From: Agrobacterium tumefaciens
GTDB taxonomy: Bacteria; Pseudomonadota; Alphaproteobacteria; Rhizobiales; Rhizobiaceae
DNA: 64,000 bases
Assembly: GCF_017726655.1 (NCBI RefSeq)
Contig: NZ_CP072309.1
Location: 737,501 to 801,500, forward strand
Reading direction: 5' to 3'
The position numbers were made by a program, and so were the translations under genes. A model generated the notes under the pieces. It was not told the origin of the DNA and did not search any database. It saw only the letters and a program-made list of their open reading frames with translations. Shown here one piece after another: positions 39,761-47,044 of this stretch (position 1 is the first letter of the stretch; every line of letters begins with the position of its first letter).

Positions 39761-40064
39761 CGTCGAGAAACGCGTCTGAAGCGCGATGCCGCCTTTGAAG
39801 GGCGGCTCGTTCCTGAAGGAGGCAGTCTATGCGGCCGTGTGCTGATCGATCGCCATTGGTCATCTCGTGATATAGTGAAAGACGCGGCCGGCCTTGATGG
39901 CTGATCGTATGGATCAAGGAGGGCGGGATGCGACGGCCGGAGGCGGCGGGTGGGGGGCCGATTCCTGCCGCGGTCCGGTAGCACTTACAACGCTCTCGAC
40001 CTGCGCGTATCTTATCTCTGTCGATCATAAGCAGCTTACTGGTTGAAGACTTGGGAGAAAAGAC
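39761..40064. other. Intergenic region upstream of vapBC
   Basis: About 300 bases, no gene seen. Confidence 0.5.
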
Positions 40065-40086
40065 GTATATACAAAACGGTATATAC
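40065..40086. promoter_or_regulatory. vapBC operator: two GTATATAC palindromes
   Basis: The self-complementary GTATATAC occurs at 40065-40072 and 40079-40086, 14 bases from start to start, just before vapB. Such paired sites are the usual binding site of VapB(C) for autorepression. Confidence 0.8.
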
Positions 40087-40103
40087 AGAAAGGAGCGAAC
40101 ACC

Positions 40104-40364
40104 ATGCCCCATGTCGCCCGCGTATTTCAGTCCGGCAACTCTCAGGCAGTTCGGCTGCCGAAAGAATTTCGTTTCGACGTCGATAGTGTGGAAATAACCC
40201 AGGAGGGCGATGCACTTATTTTGCGCCCGCACATTGAGCGTGGTGAGGCATGGTCGTCCCTGAAAGCTGCGATGGCGCGCAGCGTAAGCGACGATTTTAT
40301 GAAAGAGGGGCGCGATCAGCCAAAACCACAGGACCGGCCAGCGATTGATACGGTGTTTCCGTGA
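40104..40364 (+). CDS. vapB: VapB-like antitoxin (SpoVT/AbrB type)
   Basis: The 86-residue protein has the AbrB-like swapped hairpin (MPHVARVFQSGNSQAVRLPK EFRFD) at its N-terminus, which binds the paired sites upstream. The C-terminal part (about 50-86) is the toxin-binding tail. It ends in a GTGA overlap with the toxin gene, which couples their translation and gives co-production of the pair. Confidence 0.88.
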   Translation: MPHVARVFQSGNSQAVRLPKEFRFDVDSVEITQEGDALILRPHIERGEAWSSLKAAMARSVSDDFMKEGRDQPKPQDRPAIDTVFP

Positions 40365-40768
40365 TCTCGCATCTTCTCGACACGAATGCCGTCATTGCAT
40401 TGATTGGCCGCCGATCGGACAAGTTAGCCAATCGCGTCCTTCAGAACGCTGAAGGAACGATCGGCCTGCCATCGATCGTCGCACATGAATTATATTTTGG
40501 AGCCCAGAAGAGCGCGAAGGTCCAGCACAATCTGGAAACATTGCGCTTGTTGTTTTCGGATTTTCCGATCCTCGACTTCGATCAACGCGACGCTTTTGTC
40601 GCGGGGGAAATCCGGGCGGCCCTCGCCGTAAAGGGAACGCCTATTGGTCCCTACGACGTATTGATAGCAGGTCAGGCCAAGGCTCGGGGTCTCATGCTCG
40701 TCACCAACAATCTCGGCGAGTTCAGTCGGGTAGATGGATTGCGCGTTGAAGACTGGTCGACAGAATAA
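40361..40768 (+). CDS. vapC: VapC-like PIN-domain ribonuclease toxin
   Basis: The 135-residue PIN domain has its first catalytic Asp in HLLDTNAVIALI, further acidic residues in DQRDAF and the final Asp in GPYDVLIAGQAKARG. It starts with GTG. VapC toxins cut RNA, often initiator tRNA; here the system may serve plasmid maintenance. All catalytic acids appear present. Confidence 0.88.
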   Translation: MISHLLDTNAVIALIGRRSDKLANRVLQNAEGTIGLPSIVAHELYFGAQKSAKVQHNLETLRLLFSDFPILDFDQRDAFVAGEIRAALAVKGTPIGPYDVLIAGQAKARGLMLVTNNLGEFSRVDGLRVEDWSTE

Positions 40769-41125
40769 TCGACGAAGAGAGGAGCGTCGCTGGTCAGACG
40801 ATGAAACAGAGTTTGGCATGGCACCCTGGTCGATTGCAATATCCTGAGCGAACTGTTGTATCCGTCAGTGGAACATCATCCATGCCCGGCGTTGCCATGT
40901 CCATTCTCCGTGGCATGGTGATCAGCGTCTCTTTCCGACAACCGCGACCCGCCGCAAGAACACTCGTCCTTTCCCGCCGCCGCATCTGCCGTAAGCAACG
41001 CCTTCGATCAGGCTGCTTAAATTTGCCTTCTTGCTGGCAGCGGCCTTCCGTGAGTTGCCCGAGAGAAAGTTCAGCACCTGATACTGCTTCTGCAGCGTCA
41101 ACCGATATCTATCCGCACGCGCCGA
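40769..41125. other. Intergenic region between vapC and avhB11
   Basis: About 360 bases between converging genes. A minus-strand open frame (including NFLSGNSRKAAASKKANL) runs through part of it but is not recognised and lacks a good start. No terminator was spotted. Confidence 0.45.
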
Positions 41126-42139
41126 TCAACCTTGGGTGCCGGACGCAAGCCCGTCCCGGTAATAGATCTCGGTCACCCGAAACCGCCCGTCGATCCGCTT
41201 GCACTGGATGATGATATCAATCGCAATCTTCAGCATTTCCAGAATGTCGTGCCGTTCGAGGTCGCGACCGCCTTCCGACTCTTTCACCAGCAATGTGAGT
41301 TGCTCAAACGCGAGGTGTGCAGAATCGGCGTGCACAGTCGTGATAGAACCGGGATGCCCGGAATTCACGTTCCGTACATAGTAAAACGCCGTTCCGTCCC
41401 GAAGCTCCTGCAGCAGGATCCGGTCCGGGCGCATACGAAGGCACGATTCCAACAGCTCCCTGGCCCCGATCTTCGCAGTCCCCTGACGGCCCTTCGAATA
41501 AATGAGACGGACGTGGTTGGGCTGCGGAATGACTAGTTCCGGCGTATCCTCGATGGAAATGATACGTTCGGTATCCGGTATATGCTGGATCAACGCTTTG
41601 GACAGCGTCGTCTTGCCCGATCCGGTTGCCCCGGAAATGATGATGTTTTTCCGCGCAAGCACCGCTTCCCGAAGGAACTGCTTATGAGCGCCGGCGCGAT
41701 GAAGACCGGACAAGCGCTGATCCGGCCGCCCGTGAACCTCTCCTGTGCAAGCCACCTCCGCAAACAGTCCGCCGTCGTCAAGATCGTCGAGGTCAAGCGA
41801 CACCGCGGACGGCTTGCGGATGGTAATGCTGACAAGTCCCCGTGTCGTCGCCGGCGGAATTACGATCTGGATTCGTTCGTCGTCGGGCAAAGTCGCCGAC
41901 AGGATCGGCCGGGTTTCATCAATCGATTGACTGGAGTAGCTTGCCACCGCCCGGGCGAGACGCATGAGCCGGTCATAGTCAAGTTGCGGCATATCGTGGG
42001 TTTGCCATCCATTCTCTCCTTCTGTCATGACCTCGCCGGGCTTGTTGACAATGACCTCATAGAGCGTTTTGTCGCGAAGGAATGGCGAAAGCGGCCGCAG
42101 CAGTTCACGCACGACACCGGTGTCCGCCGTTTCGGTCAT
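41126..42139 (-). CDS. virB11: AvhB11/VirB11 secretion ATPase
   Basis: The 337-residue hexameric ATPase sits at the inner-membrane base of the type IV channel. It has the Walker A ISGATGSGKTTLSKAL at about residues 164-179, the Asp box ISIEDTPELVI, Walker B-type LRMRPDRILLQELRDG and the His box SGHPGSITTVHADS. It powers substrate handover and pilus assembly. It is the last gene of an operon ordered B1-B2-B3-B4-B5-eex-B6-B7-B8-B9-B10-B11. Confidence 0.93.
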   Translation of the reverse strand: MTETADTGVVRELLRPLSPFLRDKTLYEVIVNKPGEVMTEGENGWQTHDMPQLDYDRLMRLARAVASYSSQSIDETRPILSATLPDDERIQIVIPPATTRGLVSITIRKPSAVSLDLDDLDDGGLFAEVACTGEVHGRPDQRLSGLHRAGAHKQFLREAVLARKNIIISGATGSGKTTLSKALIQHIPDTERIISIEDTPELVIPQPNHVRLIYSKGRQGTAKIGARELLESCLRMRPDRILLQELRDGTAFYYVRNVNSGHPGSITTVHADSAHLAFEQLTLLVKESEGGRDLERHDILEMLKIAIDIIIQCKRIDGRFRVTEIYYRDGLASGTQG

Positions 42140-42147
42140 CGCAGCAC

Positions 42148-43320
42148 CTACTTGGTCACAAGCGTCGAGCCCGGGGCAAAGTCGCCCAGAACGGCGCGGT
42201 CGTAGACACGGTTTTGCGGCTCGGTGACGCGAAGGCGGTAGACGCTGGAAAAATCGAGATCGCGCGCCACGAAGATCGAAACCAGGCCTCCCTGATGTTT
42301 CAACAGGGTCGGTGGGATATTGATCGACTGCTCGACTGCAATTGCCGCGGCCTGCTGACCGGCGCTCGTGGTATTTTGTGCATCGACGTCGCTATCCCGC
42401 AAACGGCTGTCGGCATAGGACGTTACGTCACCAACAATCGATAACAGGATGGCGCTGCCGAACCGTTCCCACCAATGTGTCTCGACAAAGCCATCCATTC
42501 CGGCGCGACCCAGGGCATCGGTTGCCGGCGACGCCAGGGTAATGATCACCCCCTTCGGCGTCTTTGCCCGGTTCCAGAGAACAAACAGCCGCTTCTGGCC
42601 CCGGCGCAATCCACCGCGATATTCCCCGACGACCTGCGTTCCTTTCTCCATCAGTACGACGCGGCCGTTGTCGGAAAGGACATCACGGTTGATGACGCAG
42701 CTGGTGAAACCCGGTTGATCTGATGAAAGCGCCGTTTCGAGCACACAAGGGATGGAGGTTCCCATCGCGACGATGAAATCACGGTTTCCAAGCGTGCCGG
42801 CGCGTGAACCCTGCAATTGAGTCGGCGCCAGCATGCGGTTGAAGCGCTGATCCTCGTTTTCCCCTTGCCCCGTAAAGCTGCCCGGCGTGTTCGCGAGCGG
42901 GACATAGCTCGAGTTGAGATTGGGGTCGGCCTCCCGCTGTCGGCTGGCGGTAGGCGCCTTTCCCGCACCATAGGCCATTACCGGCGCGCGTCGCGCTGCG
43001 TCGAGCAGCTTGTCGTCGTCGGTCGGCGCATTTGCGACGACGACGGGTGCCGGCAGCTGGACTTCGGCTGGCTTCACAACGGGCTGGACCGGCTCCTTTG
43101 CCGGCTCGAAATTCGACGTCTGACGGATGACGACGCGCTCTGGCTGCGCGCCATTCGTCGGCGGGTTCGTCCCGCCCATCGACCAGAGAGAAAAGGTAAC
43201 GAAGAGAACGATCGCCAAGGCAACAGCGCCACGCTTGAGGACTGGGTTGTTGTCGATCCGCCGGCCGGTCGATGTTTCAGCACGCTCGCCAGGGATATGG
43301 GTGATTTCTTCCTCGGCCAT
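42148..43320 (-). CDS. virB10: AvhB10/VirB10 channel scaffold protein
   Basis: The 390-residue protein has a short cytoplasmic head, a single helix at about residues 28-44 (GAVALAIVLFVTFSLW), a proline-rich periplasmic stretch (VQPVVKPAEVQLPAPVVVAN) and the C-terminal TrbI/VirB10 beta-barrel (about 190-385). It spans both membranes and senses ATP use by B11 and TraG. The ATG at 43320 has GGAGC upstream; a longer frame back into virB9 is an artefact. Confidence 0.93.
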   Translation of the reverse strand: MAEEEITHIPGERAETSTGRRIDNNPVLKRGAVALAIVLFVTFSLWSMGGTNPPTNGAQPERVVIRQTSNFEPAKEPVQPVVKPAEVQLPAPVVVANAPTDDDKLLDAARRAPVMAYGAGKAPTASRQREADPNLNSSYVPLANTPGSFTGQGENEDQRFNRMLAPTQLQGSRAGTLGNRDFIVAMGTSIPCVLETALSSDQPGFTSCVINRDVLSDNGRVVLMEKGTQVVGEYRGGLRRGQKRLFVLWNRAKTPKGVIITLASPATDALGRAGMDGFVETHWWERFGSAILLSIVGDVTSYADSRLRDSDVDAQNTTSAGQQAAAIAVEQSINIPPTLLKHQGGLVSIFVARDLDFSSVYRLRVTEPQNRVYDRAVLGDFAPGSTLVTK

Positions 43321-43328
43321 GACAGCTC

Positions 43329-44186
43329 CTATCGCGCTGGGGACGACGCGGCCTTGACGACACGCTCGACCGACGGCGACGTCGTGTTCGTCCCGGGATT
43401 GATGCCGACACGATCGTAGGCCTCGTTGAAGACGCACAGGACATCGCCGCCCCGGCGCAGGATAAACTTGCGACCGATTGCGTGGACAAGCACCAGATTG
43501 CCGTCGACGGATTTTGGAACCAGGCTTTCGCTGCCGTCCGAACTCTCCATATAGATCGCCGGCATTTCCTGATTACCGGCAAAGGCAAATGTGGTGACCT
43601 TGCCGTTGTCGAAGACGGACTGAGGTTCAAGCGTCTGTGCGCCTTGCGCCGAGTACCGCCAGTTGCGGGGTCCGTAGGCCTCATGAAGAGACAGAACACG
43701 ATCTGCTTCACTCGCCTGCGCTGCCTGGGCGCGAGCGGCAGCGACCTCTCTCCGACGCTCAGCTTCATCGGCCGGATAGCGATATTTTACGTAGAAATAT
43801 GTGTTCTGCCCGGCCTCCACGCTGCCGTCGCGGACAGTCAGTTCCATCTGGTAGCTGCGCGTCGAACCATCCCGTCTGGTCGTCACGACGGAGATATTGG
43901 TCACCGGCTGGTTTTCGCGCGGTTTCAGAAACAGGATATTCCCGGCAGGTGCGACCTCCCATGCCACGCTGTTGCCGAGCGCCACATGAGCGATCTCCTC
44001 ATCGACCGCGAACTCCACCTGCACCGATGAACGCAGCGTGCCAATGACGCGGGTGATGTTGTAGGGTTGGTAGTCGATAAATCGGACCCGGCTGTCCTGA
44101 GACGCACCGCGCGGTATCTCCAAAGATGAGGCCGTGGAGGAACAGCTGGCAATTACGAAAAGAACGATCAGAAATCTCTGTTTCAA
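43329..44186 (-). CDS. virB9: AvhB9/VirB9 outer-membrane core protein
   Basis: The 285-residue protein has a signal peptide (MKQRFLIVLFVIASCSSTASS) and the VirB9 N- and C-terminal lobes (SRVRFIDYQPYNITRVIGTL; PAIYMESSDGSESLVPKSVD). It forms the outer-membrane core with B7 and B10. The start is a TTG (44186) that overlaps the virB8 stop codon by two bases and has GGAGGC upstream; the open frame upstream does not align with the family. Confidence 0.9.
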   Translation of the reverse strand: MKQRFLIVLFVIASCSSTASSLEIPRGASQDSRVRFIDYQPYNITRVIGTLRSSVQVEFAVDEEIAHVALGNSVAWEVAPAGNILFLKPRENQPVTNISVVTTRRDGSTRSYQMELTVRDGSVEAGQNTYFYVKYRYPADEAERRREVAAARAQAAQASEADRVLSLHEAYGPRNWRYSAQGAQTLEPQSVFDNGKVTTFAFAGNQEMPAIYMESSDGSESLVPKSVDGNLVLVHAIGRKFILRRGGDVLCVFNEAYDRVGINPGTNTTSPSVERVVKAASSPAR

Positions 44187-44854
44187 TTGATCGCCTCCGG
44201 ATCGGCGCGATAGTCGCTGACGACGAATCCCAGGGGATTGATCAGCCGGTCGGAGGAAGACATCGGCGCGTTGACATAGGAGAAGGTAAGTGTCGCGACC
44301 CAATGGGTGGTGCGCACCTCGTCACCTCGGGTGACGGTTCGTACGTATCGGACCGATGCCACATTGCCGTTGATCAAGGAGATCGATACGATGTTGATCC
44401 GTGCGGTAGCGCTGCGCCCATAGATATTTTGCGGAGAATCCGGGTTGCTGCCACGGTAAGACGCCGCAAAGCGGGACTGCTCGGGCTGCGTCGACAGGAG
44501 GGCCACCGTCCGGAAATTCTCCTCTCCCTCGCTCCAGACATAGCCTTCGCGTGCGCGAACGTATCTGGCCGCGAAGAATTTCGTCACGGCTTCATCATAA
44601 GTGCCGGCGATCGAGGTCAACGGCGACACCACGTCAACGATTCCGGTCGAATTGTCGACCCGAATGACAAAAGGCTCTACCGTCTTCAAAGGGGTGAGCC
44701 CGGCAATCGCAAAGACGGAGATAACGGCAGTGACGCTGGCCGAAATCGCGACGAACCAGGCGATGCGGGCCGAGCGCTCGACCTGAATGAGCCGATCTTG
44801 GTCGAAGCGTCGCGCCCTGTCGAAATAGTTCTGGAGGCTGTCGGTATTGACCAT
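44183..44854 (-). CDS. virB8: AvhB8/VirB8 inner-membrane assembly factor
   Basis: The 223-residue protein has a short cytosolic tail, one helix at about residues 30-52 (IAWFVAISASVTAVISVFAI) and the NTF2-like periplasmic VirB8 domain (about 70-220; YVRTVTRGDEVRTTHWVATL). It seeds assembly of the channel at the inner membrane. The ATG at 44854 follows the end of virB7 closely. Confidence 0.92.
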   Translation of the reverse strand: MVNTDSLQNYFDRARRFDQDRLIQVERSARIAWFVAISASVTAVISVFAIAGLTPLKTVEPFVIRVDNSTGIVDVVSPLTSIAGTYDEAVTKFFAARYVRAREGYVWSEGEENFRTVALLSTQPEQSRFAASYRGSNPDSPQNIYGRSATARINIVSISLINGNVASVRYVRTVTRGDEVRTTHWVATLTFSYVNAPMSSSDRLINPLGFVVSDYRADPEAIN

Positions 44855-44855
44855 C

Positions 44856-45137
44856 TCAGTTGCCCTCACATGGACGGTATAAATCCGCGGAATCGAAGCG
44901 TGCAAATACGGCCGTCTTCTCGGCGGCCGGTTCTTTTACAAAAGGCACCGCGCGGCTCTCCGATTTGCGAGAGATTTCGTTGGCCGGCGCTTGCTGCCGG
45001 CCCTCATCCTCACTCTGCCATAGGGAGCGGTTCAGCTGACGCCGGGAATAACCGTCACATTTGGGCAGCGGGTAGGAAATCGAGGCGCAACCGGAAAGGC
45101 TGGTGCCGAGCAAAAGCAGCAGGAGAATACGGTTCAT
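44856..45137 (-). CDS. virB7: AvhB7/VirB7-type lipoprotein
   Basis: The 93-residue protein carries a lipoprotein signal (LLLLLLGTSLSGC, Cys17) and is otherwise polar and basic. It is longer than the classic VirB7 (about 55 residues) but occupies its place between virB6 and virB8. It should anchor the outer-membrane core with B9. The match is by position and lipobox, not by clear sequence identity. Confidence 0.78.
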   Translation of the reverse strand: MNRILLLLLLGTSLSGCASISYPLPKCDGYSRRQLNRSLWQSEDEGRQQAPANEISRKSESRAVPFVKEPAAEKTAVFARFDSADLYRPCEGN

Positions 45138-45176
45138 CTAAAGCTAACCTGTCCCATGTCATTGATATCGAGGCGG

Positions 45177-46109
45177 TCATTCCGTCCGGTTCGCGGTCAA
45201 CCGGCGGCCCATAGCGCGTGAGCCGCGTCCGACCGCCCTTGCCGTGCGTGAGGCCGCCCAGGCGAGCGTGCTTTCATGCGCATCACGGGCCGCGCTATAG
45301 CCGTAGGTCAGCGACGCCCCACCAGCGGCAAGCGCGGAGGCGATCCCGGGTAGCTGGTAGAAGACATAGAGCGCAGCGATGCAGATGGCGCAAAGCGCAA
45401 TCGGCCGCATTAGTACATCGCTATATCCCTCGATCGCGGTAAAGGTGGTGTCGATACAGGTAATCAGCAGCGAGCCGATGGCCACCACCAGCACCTGAAG
45501 GATGACGAAGTTCACAAGCTGGCCAATCCAGGATTCAGTGAACCGGCGCGTCGACTCGAACATCGCGAGTGCGATGAAAATCGGCCCGATAGCGAGCACG
45601 ATGGCGAGCGCCAGACGCGCATAGAGCGAGACGATGTAGCCGATCGCAGCGACGAGGAAACTTGCGCCGATCACCAGCATACCGCCAATGGCGGTTATGA
45701 TATCAATCGGCCAAGAGGCGCGCGACCAAATTTCGTAAGCACAGTTCTGGCCCTTGTCGAGCAAACTGTCGAAGGTCGATGCGCTGGGAGATGTCCCCGA
45801 GTTCAGCGCCTCGGCAATCTCCTTCGGCAGGGTTTCAAAAAAGATGCTGGTGACATAGATCTGGTAGTCGCTGGCGTTGCGCACCAGCATGACGATAATG
45901 GCGAGTTTTATGGCCCGGAACGCGAACTCCAGGATCGGCTCCTGCACCGTGCCGCGCAGCACGAGATAGCCGTAGAGGACGACATAAAGCGTCAGCGCCG
46001 CCGTGAGCGGGCCAACAACCCAGTTGGCAATGTTCGAGGTGCCGGTGGAAATGAAGTTTTCGAGTGGCGCCTTGAACTGACCGTCGACGAAACTGAATAC
46101 CTCATACAT
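45177..46109 (-). CDS. virB6: AvhB6/VirB6 polytopic channel protein
   Basis: The 310-residue membrane protein has about six helices with the TrbL/VirB6 core (SLYARLALAIVLAIGPIFIA, then FESTRRFTESWIGQLVNFVI) and a Gly/Ala-rich cytosolic tail. It forms part of the inner-membrane channel. The eexN lipoprotein gene lies directly before it, 3 bases away. Confidence 0.92.
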   Translation of the reverse strand: MYEVFSFVDGQFKAPLENFISTGTSNIANWVVGPLTAALTLYVVLYGYLVLRGTVQEPILEFAFRAIKLAIIVMLVRNASDYQIYVTSIFFETLPKEIAEALNSGTSPSASTFDSLLDKGQNCAYEIWSRASWPIDIITAIGGMLVIGASFLVAAIGYIVSLYARLALAIVLAIGPIFIALAMFESTRRFTESWIGQLVNFVILQVLVVAIGSLLITCIDTTFTAIEGYSDVLMRPIALCAICIAALYVFYQLPGIASALAAGGASLTYGYSAARDAHESTLAWAASRTARAVGRGSRAMGRRLTANRTE

Positions 46110-46112
46110 CGG

Positions 46113-46346
46113 TCAGCCTCCAAGCGACTTGCGCATGCGTTCGAGGCGGAGTTTGCCATCGGCGGCCTCGGCATTACGGCAATTGGCTGTGTCGCGGAGT
46201 TCACCGGGATTGTTTCGGCATTTCCCGATGGTTTTCGTCAGCAATTCCTCGTCGGCGACCAGTTCGTCGACAGTGTAGACTTTCTCCCCTTCGGCGGAGC
46301 AAGCCGACAGGAGAAGCATCGCTATAGCGGAAACGAGCCATCTCAT
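46113..46346 (-). CDS. EexN-like entry exclusion lipoprotein
   Basis: The 77-residue protein has a signal peptide with lipobox LLLSAC (Cys16) and the sequence KVYTVDELVADEELLTKTIG, then CRNNPGELRDTANCRN, which follows the EexN lipoprotein pattern of VirB-type plasmids. Such proteins block entry of a second like plasmid. Its start overlaps the virB5 stop (ATGA), so it is co-made with the channel. Confidence 0.83.
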   Translation of the reverse strand: MRWLVSAIAMLLLSACSAEGEKVYTVDELVADEELLTKTIGKCRNNPGELRDTANCRNAEAADGKLRLERMRKSLGG

Positions 46347-47044
46347 TTAAGCGCTGCTCCCATGGTGTCCATGCGCTGGCGCCAATCCTCAGCCTTGCGC
46401 TGCTCTTCGACCTGCACATGGGCCTGCTGAACCATCTGCAGACCCTGCATGCGAAGCACGTCAGTCTGCAGAAAGGCTGTTTCAGCCTGCAGGCGGGCCT
46501 GCAGATCGGCTATGTCCTTGGCATCTGCAGCACTGGAGATTTTCTGACGAAGTTCGTCGATGCCGTCGATCCGCTTGGTGGCTGCGTCATAGATTTGCTG
46601 GCCGAGACTCATCTGTCCGGCGTTCCTGTCCTGGGCGCGTGAGAGTTCCTGTGCGTAAAAATCGTTCGCGCTGGTGCGGTAGGTGGAGTTGCCCTCAAGG
46701 AACTTTGACGCGGAATCGCCGAACACGCCGCCCCCGGTGCCGCTGAGCAGGCTTTCGATGGCAGTGAAGTCCTGCGGCAGTGCCCTTCGGATCGCTGAAT
46801 CATTCAGCAGGCTTGCGACATTGGCCATGTCGGTGATCTTGTTCAGCGAACCGTAAAGCTCCTGCGCCTGTGAGATCTGTTGATTGAGCGCATCGAGTTG
46901 CGACTTGAGCTGAGCGATGCTCTCGATCTGCTTGGCGATCGCCGCCTGGTCTGTAACAGGAATGCCCTGGGCGTCAGCGAGACCGGCCGACGCCAGCAGC
47001 ATGACGGTTGCCAGGAGGAGCCTTGTCCTTGAGGTACGGATCAT
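46343..47044 (-). CDS. virB5: AvhB5/VirB5 pilus-tip protein
   Basis: The 233-residue protein has a signal peptide (LLLATVMLLASAGLADA) and the helical VirB5 core (IAQLKSQLDALNQQISQAQE). It forms the tip of the conjugative pilus and contacts the recipient. It overlaps both neighbours by 4 bases, the virB4 stop and the eexN start, showing tight coupling. Confidence 0.9.
   Translation of the reverse strand: MIRTSRTRLLLATVMLLASAGLADAQGIPVTDQAAIAKQIESIAQLKSQLDALNQQISQAQELYGSLNKITDMANVASLLNDSAIRRALPQDFTAIESLLSGTGGGVFGDSASKFLEGNSTYRTSANDFYAQELSRAQDRNAGQMSLGQQIYDAATKRIDGIDELRQKISSAADAKDIADLQARLQAETAFLQTDVLRMQGLQMVQQAHVQVEEQRKAEDWRQRMDTMGAALK

Noticed and set aside
42148..43437. Longer VirB10 start
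   Set aside because: The extra 39 codons lie inside virB9 and lack family similarity; the inner ATG has an RBS.
44126..45214. Plus-strand 362-residue frame across virB7-virB8
   Set aside because: It is opposite to well-matched VirB genes and has no recognisable domain.
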